From: Echinarachnius parma
Taxonomy: Eukaryota; Echinodermata; Echinoidea; Clypeasteroida; Echinarachniidae
DNA: 64,000 bases
Direction of reading: 5' to 3'
Assembly: GCA_037951105.1 (NCBI GenBank)
Contig: JBAMJV010001330.1
Location: forward strand, 124,001-188,000
Made by a program: the position numbers and the translations under genes. The notes beneath the pieces are model-generated. The model was not told the DNA's origin. It did not search any database and worked only from the letters and a program-made list of their open reading frames with translations. Positions 37,101 through 49,100 of this stretch are shown one piece after another. Positions within the stretch are counted from its first letter, which is position 1. The number at the start of each line of letters is the position of its first letter.

Positions 37101-40100
37101 ATTAATTCATTCATACAACCGGAACTGTGGTATCAAAAGGGCCATTCAACATACAATGTAACCTAATTTGAAAGAGGTAGGCACCCCACACAACAAAACT
37201 GAACAAAACATGTGTTTTACTGTTTCATATTCAATTATAATTTGTTTACATTTAATACCCTTATTTGTATATTTAATTCAACAACTGAAAAGGTAGCGCA
37301 GAAAGATCATTTCAAGTTAACCTTCCAAATAAAAGTTATCCTTGGGCATTACAAATATCAAATAATTATTGTTCTTTTTTATACTTTTTTAAAAGTCACT
37401 TGACAATTCATGCATTCAACAATTGGAATGATAGTCAAAACAAAAGTAAACCTTTATATTAATTTCCAAAAAGAAGTGTAACAAAAGTTGCCCTTATCTG
37501 TAAAAAATGTGGGTGTTTTGAATGGATAACAAAAGATATGATTTGTCAGAGTTGTATTTAGAATTTTGTATTCACTTTTGATGATATCATTAGGCTGTAT
37601 CAACTAGAAAAATAAAGTTTAGTCAACTAATCTGACCATGATCAAAAGGTAATATGCTCCTAAAATAGTTACCATGATAGATGCATACAATTAACAAAGT
37701 TGTGACTATAATTAATTATTTTGTTTAAATATCAATTATTTTCCGTTATTTCTTCATATTATAGTCTATGACATCACACATGGTATATCATCTAATAATC
37801 GAATAGGGAATACTATCTATTGATCTGACCACAGTTAGATAAAGATAAGCTCTTAAAATATCACACCAGATGCATTTCAAATGATAAACAACACTGAGAT
37901 CAATAAGATTTGCTAGTACCAGATTTTCAGGGGGAGGGTCACCCTCTAACTTTTTCCATTTTACTATTACTTTTCCATATATTCACTATTTTCTATGACA
38001 TCATGCAGATTTTATCCACTTGCAAAGGGAGTTTGATCAATAAATCTGAGTAACCGTAAATAGCTTATGCTCTAAGAATAGTGCCAGATCCAAATGAAGA
38101 AAGCTGTTGACCAAAGTGAAAAAACGTTGGACAATAACATAAAAGAAAACAAAACAAAACAAACCGTTTTAGTAAACTTTTCCATATATTCACTATTTTC
38201 TATGACATCATGCAGATTTTATCCACTTGGAAAGGGAGTTTGATCAATAAATCTTGATTATGCATAAATGAATTATGCCCTAACTATAGTGCCGGATCCA
38301 AATGAAGTCAATTGTTGACTAAAGCGATAAAACACGGAACAGTAAAATAAAACAAAACAAAACAAAACAAACCCTTTTGGTAAAGTAGGATAAAAATGTA
38401 ATACTTTAATATTGAGAGGATTTAAGGGGAGGGGGAGGGGGGGAAAGAGTCATACTTACAAAGTTATGCGATAAGCTACTTGGTGCTGGAAAATTCTGTG
38501 TTTTCAGCTCCACTGAAACCTGGAATAAGAGAAATAGAAAATAGGCAAATGATACATTACACTTATTACTTTTAATACTATGTTATTAACCAAATCAAAT
38601 AAATCAACTTCATGCACAATGTTTGAGCAAGATTCAAAATAAATAGTTGCAGATAATCTTATTACTTATTACTTTCCAATAATGCATAGTTTCTGTCTCA
38701 TGTATGTGTAGCAAATGGTAAAGGCCAGCTAAATTGTTTTGCTTGGTGTTGGTAATTAAATGCATTGTACTTGAATTACAAAATCCCTTGAAAATTTCTG
38801 AAAGGTGCCAGAATCAAATATACCTATATATGTTTTTTAAGATAGATACTTTAACATTTATCTCCTCTCTCCTACATAAAATCCTATCTGTATGCATCAT
38901 TTAAGGCTCCTCAATAGTCATGATTTTAGTTCTGAGCTAAAATTATTGTTTCTATTCTCATACAAAAATAATGAACTGTGACCTCCTTGCCCTTTAGGTA
39001 CATCACATCTGTATCCCTGCTCGGCACCATTCCGGTCTTGTTCCTGTAGACTACACACATCTCAGATCTATCATTCCTATCACATCTGGGATATTCCTAC
39101 ATTGTTGATCAATTTTGTGTCAAACAAAACCTCCAATCTTTTCAAAATGAATTACAAAATTTACAAGTTCTTACCTCCTCCCCCATAAGGTACATCATAT
39201 CGGTGTCCCAGCTGAGCGCCATGCGGGTCTTGTTCCTGTAGACTACACACATCTCGGGCGTCAGTTCTCGCATCTTCATGGCCTTGGACAGTGACTCTCG
39301 GAGCGTCGTTCCAGCTTTCGCCAGTACCTGGATGGGACAGAGAAAGAATCTGATGTTACATTTCATATTATTTCACAATTTGCTTTCCCTATCGTTTAAT
39401 TTATGTTTGAATATATAGAAAGAACAGCAAGCAATCATGTCACAACTCTAGTAGTGTCCTTCCCGCTTTGGCTAGTACCTGGATGGGGACAGGGATGAAC
39501 AGAGACAATTTGATGTTACATTTCATATTATTTCACATGTTTTTACAATCATGTTACTTTAAAGATAGAAAGAATGGTATACTATCATGTCACGACCATT
39601 GTTGCGTCGTCCCTGCTTTAGTCAGTACCTGGATATATAATTTCAAATGTCTTTTAAAATTTATATTTGAATATGTTAGAACAGCTAACAATCTTGTAAA
39701 TAGCGTTGTTCCTGCTTTTAAGATAGTAAGAACAGTATACTATCATGTAGCGCCGTTCCAGCCTTTTGCCAGTGCCTAGGAGGTCAGTGTACCCGGTAGG
39801 ATAAGAAAATGTAATTGTTTAATTTCATTTTATTTCACAGGTCTTTTTCCATTTGTTTTTGTTTATATTTGAATATTTTAGAACAGCTAACAATCATGTT
39901 ATAGCCTCGTTCTTGCTTTTGCCAGTACCTGGATGCGACATTACACAGGGCTCGACACTAGCACTTGCCCCGATGCCCGGGGCAAGTAAAAATTGGTAAA
40001 TGGCCTTGTTTGGTTGCCCGATCGGGCAACTAAATTATTGATCAACTATGAGAGAATAATGTAATTCTTTAGGTCGTAAATGTCATCTAGAAGTAAGCGG

Positions 40101-43100
40101 GAAGTAAAATTTTAAAATCCATGATTTCACTTGCCCGAACGGGCCAGTAGAGAAAAAAGTTAGTGTGGAGCCTTGCATGATTACACACCATATAATTATT
40201 TCACACATCTTTTTGTATTTATTCATCTGTGTCTATTGAACTCTCTGTACAATATACAATAATGTGACTCCATAGCATCGGGTCCTGCTTTTTGCCAGTA
40301 CCTGGATGGGTTAGGGTCGAATGAGAAAACGTGATGTTTCATTTCACTATATTTCACAGGCCTTTTATTTATCTTTGCACATACGAGGTGGCCACTCTCC
40401 GAGCTCTCCTCTAAAGGGTTTTTCCCACATTTGCCAATGCCTGGAAAGAGCAGATTTGGGACAAGACAGTAAGATGTATTATCTAATTCCATTTCACAGG
40501 TCCTTTATTTTTTCTTTAACGTTTGTAAGATCTGTATCCGGATCATGATACGACTATTGTGGCATCGTTCCTGGGTTGACTAGTACCTGGATCTTCAGAA
40601 GATTGGTAGGATAAGTCAGAACATTTGATGTTTCGTTTAATTACATTCTACAGGCCTTTTATCTTTCTTTAAAGGGATAGTTGAGTTCTGGTAAGGAGAG
40701 TACAGTTTTGGTGAAACTGAATTTTAGTAACCAAAACCTGCATCATTACATTACAAACTAATAGTTATAACTAGAAAGGAACACACAATTACAAACTGCT
40801 GGTTCAAAATTCTCTAATAAACCTGGGGCCCCAGGTTTATTACAAATTGTTATATTTATGGATATTTCAGCCGTCTCTGAACCGATTTTGATCAAACAAA
40901 GATGATTTTATTATTTCAATATTATGCTCTTTCAAATTTTACACTCAGTTTTTCATTACCTCACAAAAAAAAAAAGTAGTCTAGCGCCCTCTCTACCAAA
41001 ACTCAACTATCCCTTTAAGATTAAGATCGTCTAGAAACATGTTGCAGCCTGGTTCCCGCGCTTGCTCGTACCTGGAAGGGCAAGTTTGCATAGGGAAATG
41101 AGATGATTTTATATATATTTCACAGGCCTTTTATCTGGTTATATGATAGTAAAAGCTGTATAGGTTCATGTTGCTACATAATCTTGCAGCTTGGGCCCCC
41201 ACCCCACCCCCCTTTTTTGTAATGTGATGTTTCATTGTCCATATTTCACTGGCCTTTTATTTTATTTTTTGTATGAAAGTAAAAGCTGTATAGATTCATG
41301 TTGCTACTCTTGCAGCTTCCCCCCCCCCCCCAACCGCACACCCCCGGGCCCATATTGCCAGTACCTGGAAGGGCAGGGTTTAGACGAGATAATCTAGGCT
41401 AGGGAAAACCCCCATTTCTTTGAACCAGATAATTTGATGCTTCATCTCATTCTATTTCACAGGTCTTTCATTTATCTTTTAACCCGCCGAGGACTGACTG
41501 ATTTTGCTATGACATGTATACATTTACCCAAGCCAGGGTATTTTTGGAACCAGTCCTGTACGGGTTAAAGAGAGTAAAAAAACTGTTTTAAATTCATGTC
41601 ATGATTGTTCTGGCAATCACCAGTACCTAGATGCGCAGGGTGCGACTTGTGAGACATTTTCAAGACAGGATTACATGAGAAAATGTATTCCATTTCATTC
41701 TATTCTATTCTAAAGGTTTTTACTTTCCATTGGGGAAAAGTTGTTCAACTAACAACACTTTACAGTTTGTTTTACAATGAGTCTTGAATTGACATCTCTA
41801 GCTCTCTGTTTTGGCCTCTGGATGGATAGCATTGAACATGATAATTTCAAGTTTCATTTCATATCACCCGTCTGACATTTTCCCAATAAGAAAATACCAA
41901 AAGAAAAATAGACTGGATGTAAGTATGAGGCGCACAATTAACCTGTTCCCTTTGAGATTCTGAAATCCCCATAGAGTTTGTACATAGACCACCCGGTTCC
42001 CATAGGCAAGGGGTTAAATAGCTACCCACTTTCAAACGTCATGCTCATCTCATAGAACAAAGCTGGGCCATGTAACTTAAAGATTTTTCTGATTAATCGT
42101 GCAACTACTCATATCAATCATACAATGGTAAGATTGATTGAGTAGTCGCACGATTAATTAGTTGATGACATGATTAATCGTGAGTCTTAATGTAACGGGG
42201 GCCCAGAAGGCCTCATGAAATTGAACCCAGCCATAACATACCAAGACAGGTCACATGACAATGGTATGTGCACTGTACACACCTTCACAAATGTCAGTTG
42301 CACATTGTCAAGAGGTCAAATGTACTGTGCCTCTAACTTCAGCCAAAACAAAGCTTCATTTCCAATGTGTAAGCACATATGTTATACCAAGACAGGTCAC
42401 ATGACAATGGTATGTGCATTGTACACCTTTGCAAATGTCAGTTCACATTGTTAAGAGGTCAAACAAAGTGTGCCTCTAACTTCAGCCAAAACAAAGCCTC
42501 ATCCCAATGTGTTACACAACTGAAATGAGCGCTATGTTATACCAAGACAGGTCACATGACAATGATATGTGCATTGTACACCTTCACAAATGTCAGTTGC
42601 ACATTGTCAAGAGGTCAAATGTAATGTGCCTCTAACTTCAGACAAAACAAAGCCTCATTCCCAATGTGCTACACAACTGAAATGAGCGCTTATATGTTTA
42701 ATATACCAAGACAGGTCACATGACAATGGTATGTGCATTGTACACCTTTGCAAATGTCAGTTCACATTGTTAAGAGGTGAAATGAAGTGTGCCTCTAACT
42801 TCATTCCCAATGTATTACACAACTGAAGTAAGTGCTATGTAATGTGTTTCTACCTGTGTGTGACTTGTATTTGTATTTCCCCAGTAGTCTCACTGTCAAT
42901 CTTTTGACATGTCCTACCCTAGTAGCAAAGCATGGTTGAACTAATGGGGGGGGGAGACACAAAATTATTTGGGGTGCACCTAAAGTATTTCTATTAATTT
43001 TTCAAGGTTTTCCCTCATGTTTCTTTTTCTGTTATCAATTTATTGGGGGTATCCCCCCCCCCCTTTCCTTGGACATGCCACTGTCCTGCCCTATACTCAT

Positions 43101-46100
43101 ATTATCTTATCGTCTCAATTAATCTTCATGTCTCGTCAAATGTGATTTAAGCCTACATGTACATCCTGAAGATTCTACCGAGTAACCAGAAAATTATGTG
43201 TAACATTGGTCCTTCACAATCCAATATTTCTTAGAGATGAGGAGGTTAATACAGGGAACAAAGTCTATAAACAAGGTTGCCAGACTATATTGTAAACACA
43301 GACATACATGTACATGTCTGTTCAAAGTTGTGCAAATTGTCTTGTCTCTTAAAATGTCAGCTGAAGAAGGCAAATACCATATATACAACAATATCTTACT
43401 AACCTCGTCATAACATTCCACTGCCATCAAATCCAGTTAATGAATAATCACCCAACCCAACCCACTGCTTCGCCTTGTTTACAAACTAGACAGCGGACTT
43501 GCTATTAATTTAAGGGCTGTTGGTGTTTTCTTCTTCGCATCTCACAATTCAAATCAATTTCAGTTCAATCAAGTTTTACTAATATTTTTCATAATACACA
43601 TTTGGCAGCCCATGGGCTGAAATGTACATGTTTACAAGCATGTTTATAACAAAGACTTAAGAAGTATGACAAACAAAATGTATGATATTGCATTAATTAG
43701 ACATCTAAAATTATATTGATTAAAATGGCAATGGTACTAGTAAGGCCCAATCTATCTGTATCTTATTCAACACAATTCTCACTCTCATAAAAGTATAAAA
43801 CTATAATATCTGTAGTACATAAATCATATTTCGATACTTGTTTGGGTATCGAAGGTGTTATGATGATAAATAACTATCAGTGCTGAATAATTCAAATCCG
43901 TCAACAAGTTTTTTATGGTAATTAAAAGGAACTGACATACAAACGGGGCGAAATGAAAAGAAAAAAAGCTTACAATTTGCCCTAATTCAATCTGACCTTG
44001 CTGAATCTAGCTAGTACTTGTTATTGTTTTGTAACAGTAGAACAAAATAAGTTGGACGTAACAATTATGGAAGCCATTAGATTCTTTGTATAATTGTTTG
44101 AAACAGTTCTTTTGAAAAGGCATTCATTTTGATAAAAATATTGTTATTATCAAGGAGCCATGAAATTATGCATATAAATTTCTGTTGAAAGTCTCAAATA
44201 CTAAATACATTTTTTGCTTTTGAATATGTTTTTTATACAATAAACGTATAATAATAATAATAATAATAATAATGTTTGCGATTTGTATAGCGCCTAATAT
44301 GATTCATCTCCAAGCACTTTACATTATAACATTATTAGTCAAATTATTATATCACAACAAATTGACAGATATATCAAAACACCTGAAGATTTTTAAAAGG
44401 CAACCAACCAGATGGATAGAAAGATAGGATGGTACAAGGATAGATAATTTGAGATTTGTAGGCGATGGGACCAAAATAACTTATTCTCTGTGATATATAT
44501 AGATATATTTTGTCACTGAAAGGTGAAATAATTTGCTTTTACAACAACAACAAAAAACATTTTGAGTTTGAATTAGTTATTTTGAGTTGAAACAAATCTG
44601 TGAAAACCCTAATACTGAGAAAATACAGTTCAAATTAAAATGAACACTTTCTTCATTCATTGGCCTACAGGGTAGAAACACTTTTAATGGCATTTACCAA
44701 TACAGCCTGCAAAGATGTTTATACATGTGAACAAAATGAGATAAATTGATCTTTCCATCAATTCAGCCCTTAAACATTAAGCTTGTTCACACTATATGCC
44801 AGCAAAACAATCTACTTTGGTTTCATTAACCCTTATCATTACGCAAATTGACATGTTATTATGTAATAACTCAATATTCTCTTCACACCAACAGAGTACT
44901 TGGAGCTAAATGAAATCAATTTTATATTTCATAATGATAATGGCTATGACCTTATTTTGTTAAGATTTAGTTTAGGGACAAAAAAGTATTTGATACATAC
45001 AATAAATTATTTAGCTAATCAATAGGAATCAAACAGATACTACTAGCTAATTCCAAAATCTTTTCAGAAACTTATAATAATGTAAGTCTTAAAAACCATT
45101 ATTGTTGGAACTGGTACCTTTTTGACACTTTATGAAGAAAATACTACTGAAAACTGCTTATCTACCATAAATCACCAATGTGATAAATAAGAGTTGTGTA
45201 GAGCCTAGCTTTCAATCCGATCAGGATATTTATCAGGGGACAAAATGACCAAAGACCCTGCTAGGATTAAAAGCTAGGCTCTAGATACAACTCGTTATTT
45301 TAACATTTTATCACATAAACAATTTTCAGTGTTAGTTCTCTTTAAGACCCTGTGAACATATATATTCAAAGCTATGTTTCGGTTTCAGTATCGGCTAGAG
45401 GACTAAATCCAAGCACGCATATCATGGCATAGGAAAATTGAACTTGGATAAAGTAGGTGATCAGATGGGCCAAATCCTGCCCCATCTTCTGCAAAATTAC
45501 ACGGGAGAGTGAAAATCAATTTACATTTCTGAGAAAAATCCCCAAATACCCAGGGTTTGGCAATCTCGCCATGGCAATCAAAACAGAGCCAAGTTCAAAA
45601 GGCTAATATTTCGCGCAGAAAGTGAGCCCTGCATTTTGATACTTCATACTTGCGTACAGGCTCCAGAGGAAGATAGTATTACGCAAGTCGAAAGCTGGCA
45701 TTCCCATCTATAGATACAATGTATATACTCCAATACAGGATATGGGATCTGATTCGGCTTTAATTGCTTTTTTTCTAGAACATTTTTGTTATCTATTCTG
45801 AAAACAACTTTTAATGAAAAATGTCATTTGCCTAGAAATGTCTTACATTGCAGGTGCTAAATTGCACATTTCAAGCAGATGATTTACAACTAATTTATTG
45901 TTATTGTGGAGCAGGTTAAAAAATACAGACATACACCAGTCTCCTTTCTTTACTCAAACAATGCCCATTAACACCTCCCCCTTACGAATTTACACCATTA
46001 GCTTAATAAATTCATGCACCAATTTCCCCACAAAATTTTTTGTTTGAAGTACATGATTAAAATGTAATCCTTTTTACCGGAATGTAGGCAAGCCTGACGC

Positions 46101-49100
46101 ACGGTGACAACACAACCCTGGTCAATACATTCCTGAAGATGCAGATGATAATGTACAATATATGTATGTGGGTGCGCATGAAAGTCACACCACCTCACCT
46201 CTGAAACTCCACCCTCATATTCCCTAGACATGTAAATACTCTCTGCCACCCACCCCCCCCCCCCCCCCTTTACCCCTGTATTGTCCCTCTAAATGTATGT
46301 ACACATGCATTATTACCTAATCTTTCTTTCAGCATTTCCTGTGAGCAGTGTCCCAATGCTAAATTATATACATTTTTCTAAAGAGATGCATGTTCAACCA
46401 CACACCTTTTTCCAATGACCCCTTCCATACCCTCTTCCCCCAGCACCCCTTACCTGTGGGCTTAGGGAGTCCTGAAAATGTTGTCACACCTATTTGTTAA
46501 CAATGGAAGAACACACCTTGAAACACACCTTACATGTATTTCCTAGCACCCCCTCCAATACAATATTTGCACATTATTCTGAATCGTGTTAAGACCTACC
46601 TAAGGCTTAATGGGTCAATACTTCTACTCCCCCCCCCCCCCTCCCCCACCCCTTCCCCCTTTACCCCCAGGGAGACCCCAATATTATTTCCCATGTATGC
46701 ATTCGTTGATCTTCCTTATTGAGTATTAGCACATTATTCTGAGTACTGTTACAACCTGCCTTGGCGGGTTAACGCTCTTCATGAATAATTCATTAGCAAG
46801 AGGCCTGGATAGAAACAAGACAGTTCTGGAGCTACCCTGGGAAAGTGCAAAATGTGTGCCTGGTTTCTATGCTAGTCTTCATCGCCAGACACTACACATG
46901 ACACTTGTGAAACTAATAGGTAAGCATTAACACTATCTTTTATATAGGAATACCATTAGAAACCTAATTCTTACCAAGTACTTCAAATGAAAACAGATTT
47001 TCTTACTGGTAGTAAGAGAGAAATGGAAATAATTGACATAAATGATAAACCCTGGGCAAAGAAATCGTGTAACGCACAAAGAGCTCTGTAATCTTCCCCT
47101 TCCCCTCAATTCTTACAACAAATATTCTTAGAAAATAGACAAGATTTGTAGCTCTCAGACAAGATGGATTACACAATTTCCTACTACTCTGAGCAGACAA
47201 CATTCCAACAACTTGCAGCACCTCAAATCACACTTCTTATTAAAGGGATCTAGTAACTTTGTTGACATGTGCAAAAAGTGATGAATGGTTGATGCAATGT
47301 ATATTGTTGTTATCTCATATGTCCACAGGGTATTGTGTGAACATTTCAAGTCAAATGGACATTGTATGGCCAAGTAATGAGCGAAAATGCTAAGTGATAT
47401 TCAGTAACTCACTGCACTCACTTTGTACATGGAAGAAAAACTCGCCCGGAGTTTTTCATATCTGAATACTTCAATCATACATATCTTTGTAATGAACGGG
47501 AAATTTGAAAAACCGAAACCTGTCCCATGATTTTATTGTTAATACGAATAAAACAAGGTATAAGGGAACTGCTAGAATTCAAATTTTATTTTGAGGATTT
47601 GGACAATGTTACTAAGTCCCTTTAATACAAGTCCAGTATAAAATGGAAATTAGATTTTAAGAGATAGTAAGAGAGAAACAGACAAGCAATTGGCATAAAC
47701 TTTAGGCATTTGAAGTAAAGGTTGCAGGAACGTGACTTGACTTGTAATCAAACCTTTCCCTTCCCTACTCTTAGAAAATATAGAGATTTTTACTAGCAAG
47801 CAAAACGGATTACAAACTTTCTAACTACTCCAAGCAAAACTAACATATTTCTTACTACTCATACTGATGAGGAACACAATTCACACTAAGTGCAGCAAAC
47901 AGAAACAGGATTTGTTTTGGGTTTGAAAGAGAAAGGGAAAGAGAAGTGCGATGATATGACATGGACCCTGGACAGGGAGAGAGTGTAAAGCGCTTTCCGA
48001 TCATGAGATCCCGAGTTCGAACCCTGCCCACCGCGTTTGTCCTTCAGCAAGACAATTTACCCACAATAGACCGCTTCTGTAATGTATATGCAAATAATAT
48101 GCGTATGACGTAAGACTCCCCGTTGGCAAGCTTAACAATAGTAGCTAAGTTTGCCGGAGCTTGTCGGACCTAGTTACTATTGTTCAGCTTGCCAACGTCA
48201 TATGCATATTATTTGCATACATTACAGAAGGGGTCTATTGCTGCTCTCTACCCAGGTGTATAAATGGGGACCCGGTAGGAGGTGAAAGCCTTTATGTGAA
48301 GGATCTTCTCAATGCCCATGAGCCGCTTGGAAGGAATGCTCCCCAGGGAGTGGAGATGGTGCACACAATGTGTGCTGGTTTGCATTGAATACTATGACCA
48401 GGGTAATAATATCATTGTAAAGCGCTTAGAGATGATTATCAATCATATTAGGCACTATATAAATCAATTATATTATTATTATTAAAGCCCAACGAACACT
48501 GTATGATTTTTCCACGATTCAGCAGTCGTGCGACTCTGCGACTTGTAGTGTGACGTCACGTTACTTGCTCATTTACACTCTTACGACAGAGTTGCAGAGC
48601 CAGTCGTGAGGATTTAACATGTTGAATCTTCAGGACTGGTCATGGTTCTGGATCGTAATGTTCAGCCAATCGAACAATGTTCAGTATTCGCAAAAATTAG
48701 GCCGACACACGCATCCAGCTAGACTGCGCGCCTTTAATTTTATGGTTGCTGACACCAAGCTAGTGCGCATGTACCAATCGTAATGGTAGATCGTGCAACA
48801 CAACTACCTCCAGCGTCATACAACTGGTCAGGTCGTACAGTGTGCCGTGGCCTTAAGGAACATGTATCTTTGCTTGTGATAAAACCCTAAAATATTCCCA
48901 GAATTTGAATGTATTCTTCAAAAATTAGACAGACTTTCACTACTCAGACAATGCAATTTAGATGAATTCTTACTATCCATAGTAATTAGAAAGCAGAAAT
49001 CCAATTTTTACTAAGCGCGGCAAACATAAACAGTATTCTGACAGACAACAGGTAGTAAAAGACTTCTGGAATGATATAATATAAAACCTGGGCGACGCAA

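Larger units (their letters stand above)
33984..38400. other. RAF intron 5 (between exons 6 and 5), mostly repeats
   Basis: A fold-back MITE around 34138-34385 (GGGCCCATATTCATAAA, inverse near TTTCATGAATAATGACC) is weakly supported. Family C and A MITEs abut at 36290. From 36790 to 38300 there are degenerate direct repeats: CACTTGAAAATTAAT..ACCGGAAC four times, and TATGACATCATGCAGATTTT twice (37997, 38200). No exon was seen. Confidence 0.5.
39328..41830 (-). repeat. ~145-bp tandem array built on the RAF exon 4 acceptor
   Basis: The plus-strand motif GCCAGTACCTGGATG (acceptor CAG plus the first exon codons) recurs near 39322 (true), 39472, 39622, 39765, 39922, 40294, 40433, 40581, 41065, 41356 and 41620. 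After subtracting the two elements inserted in the array (about 235 and 350 bp), spacing between most neighbouring copies is 134-157 bp. Most copies keep a CAG|GTACT acceptor and several codons of VLAKAGTTL. Confidence 0.85.
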
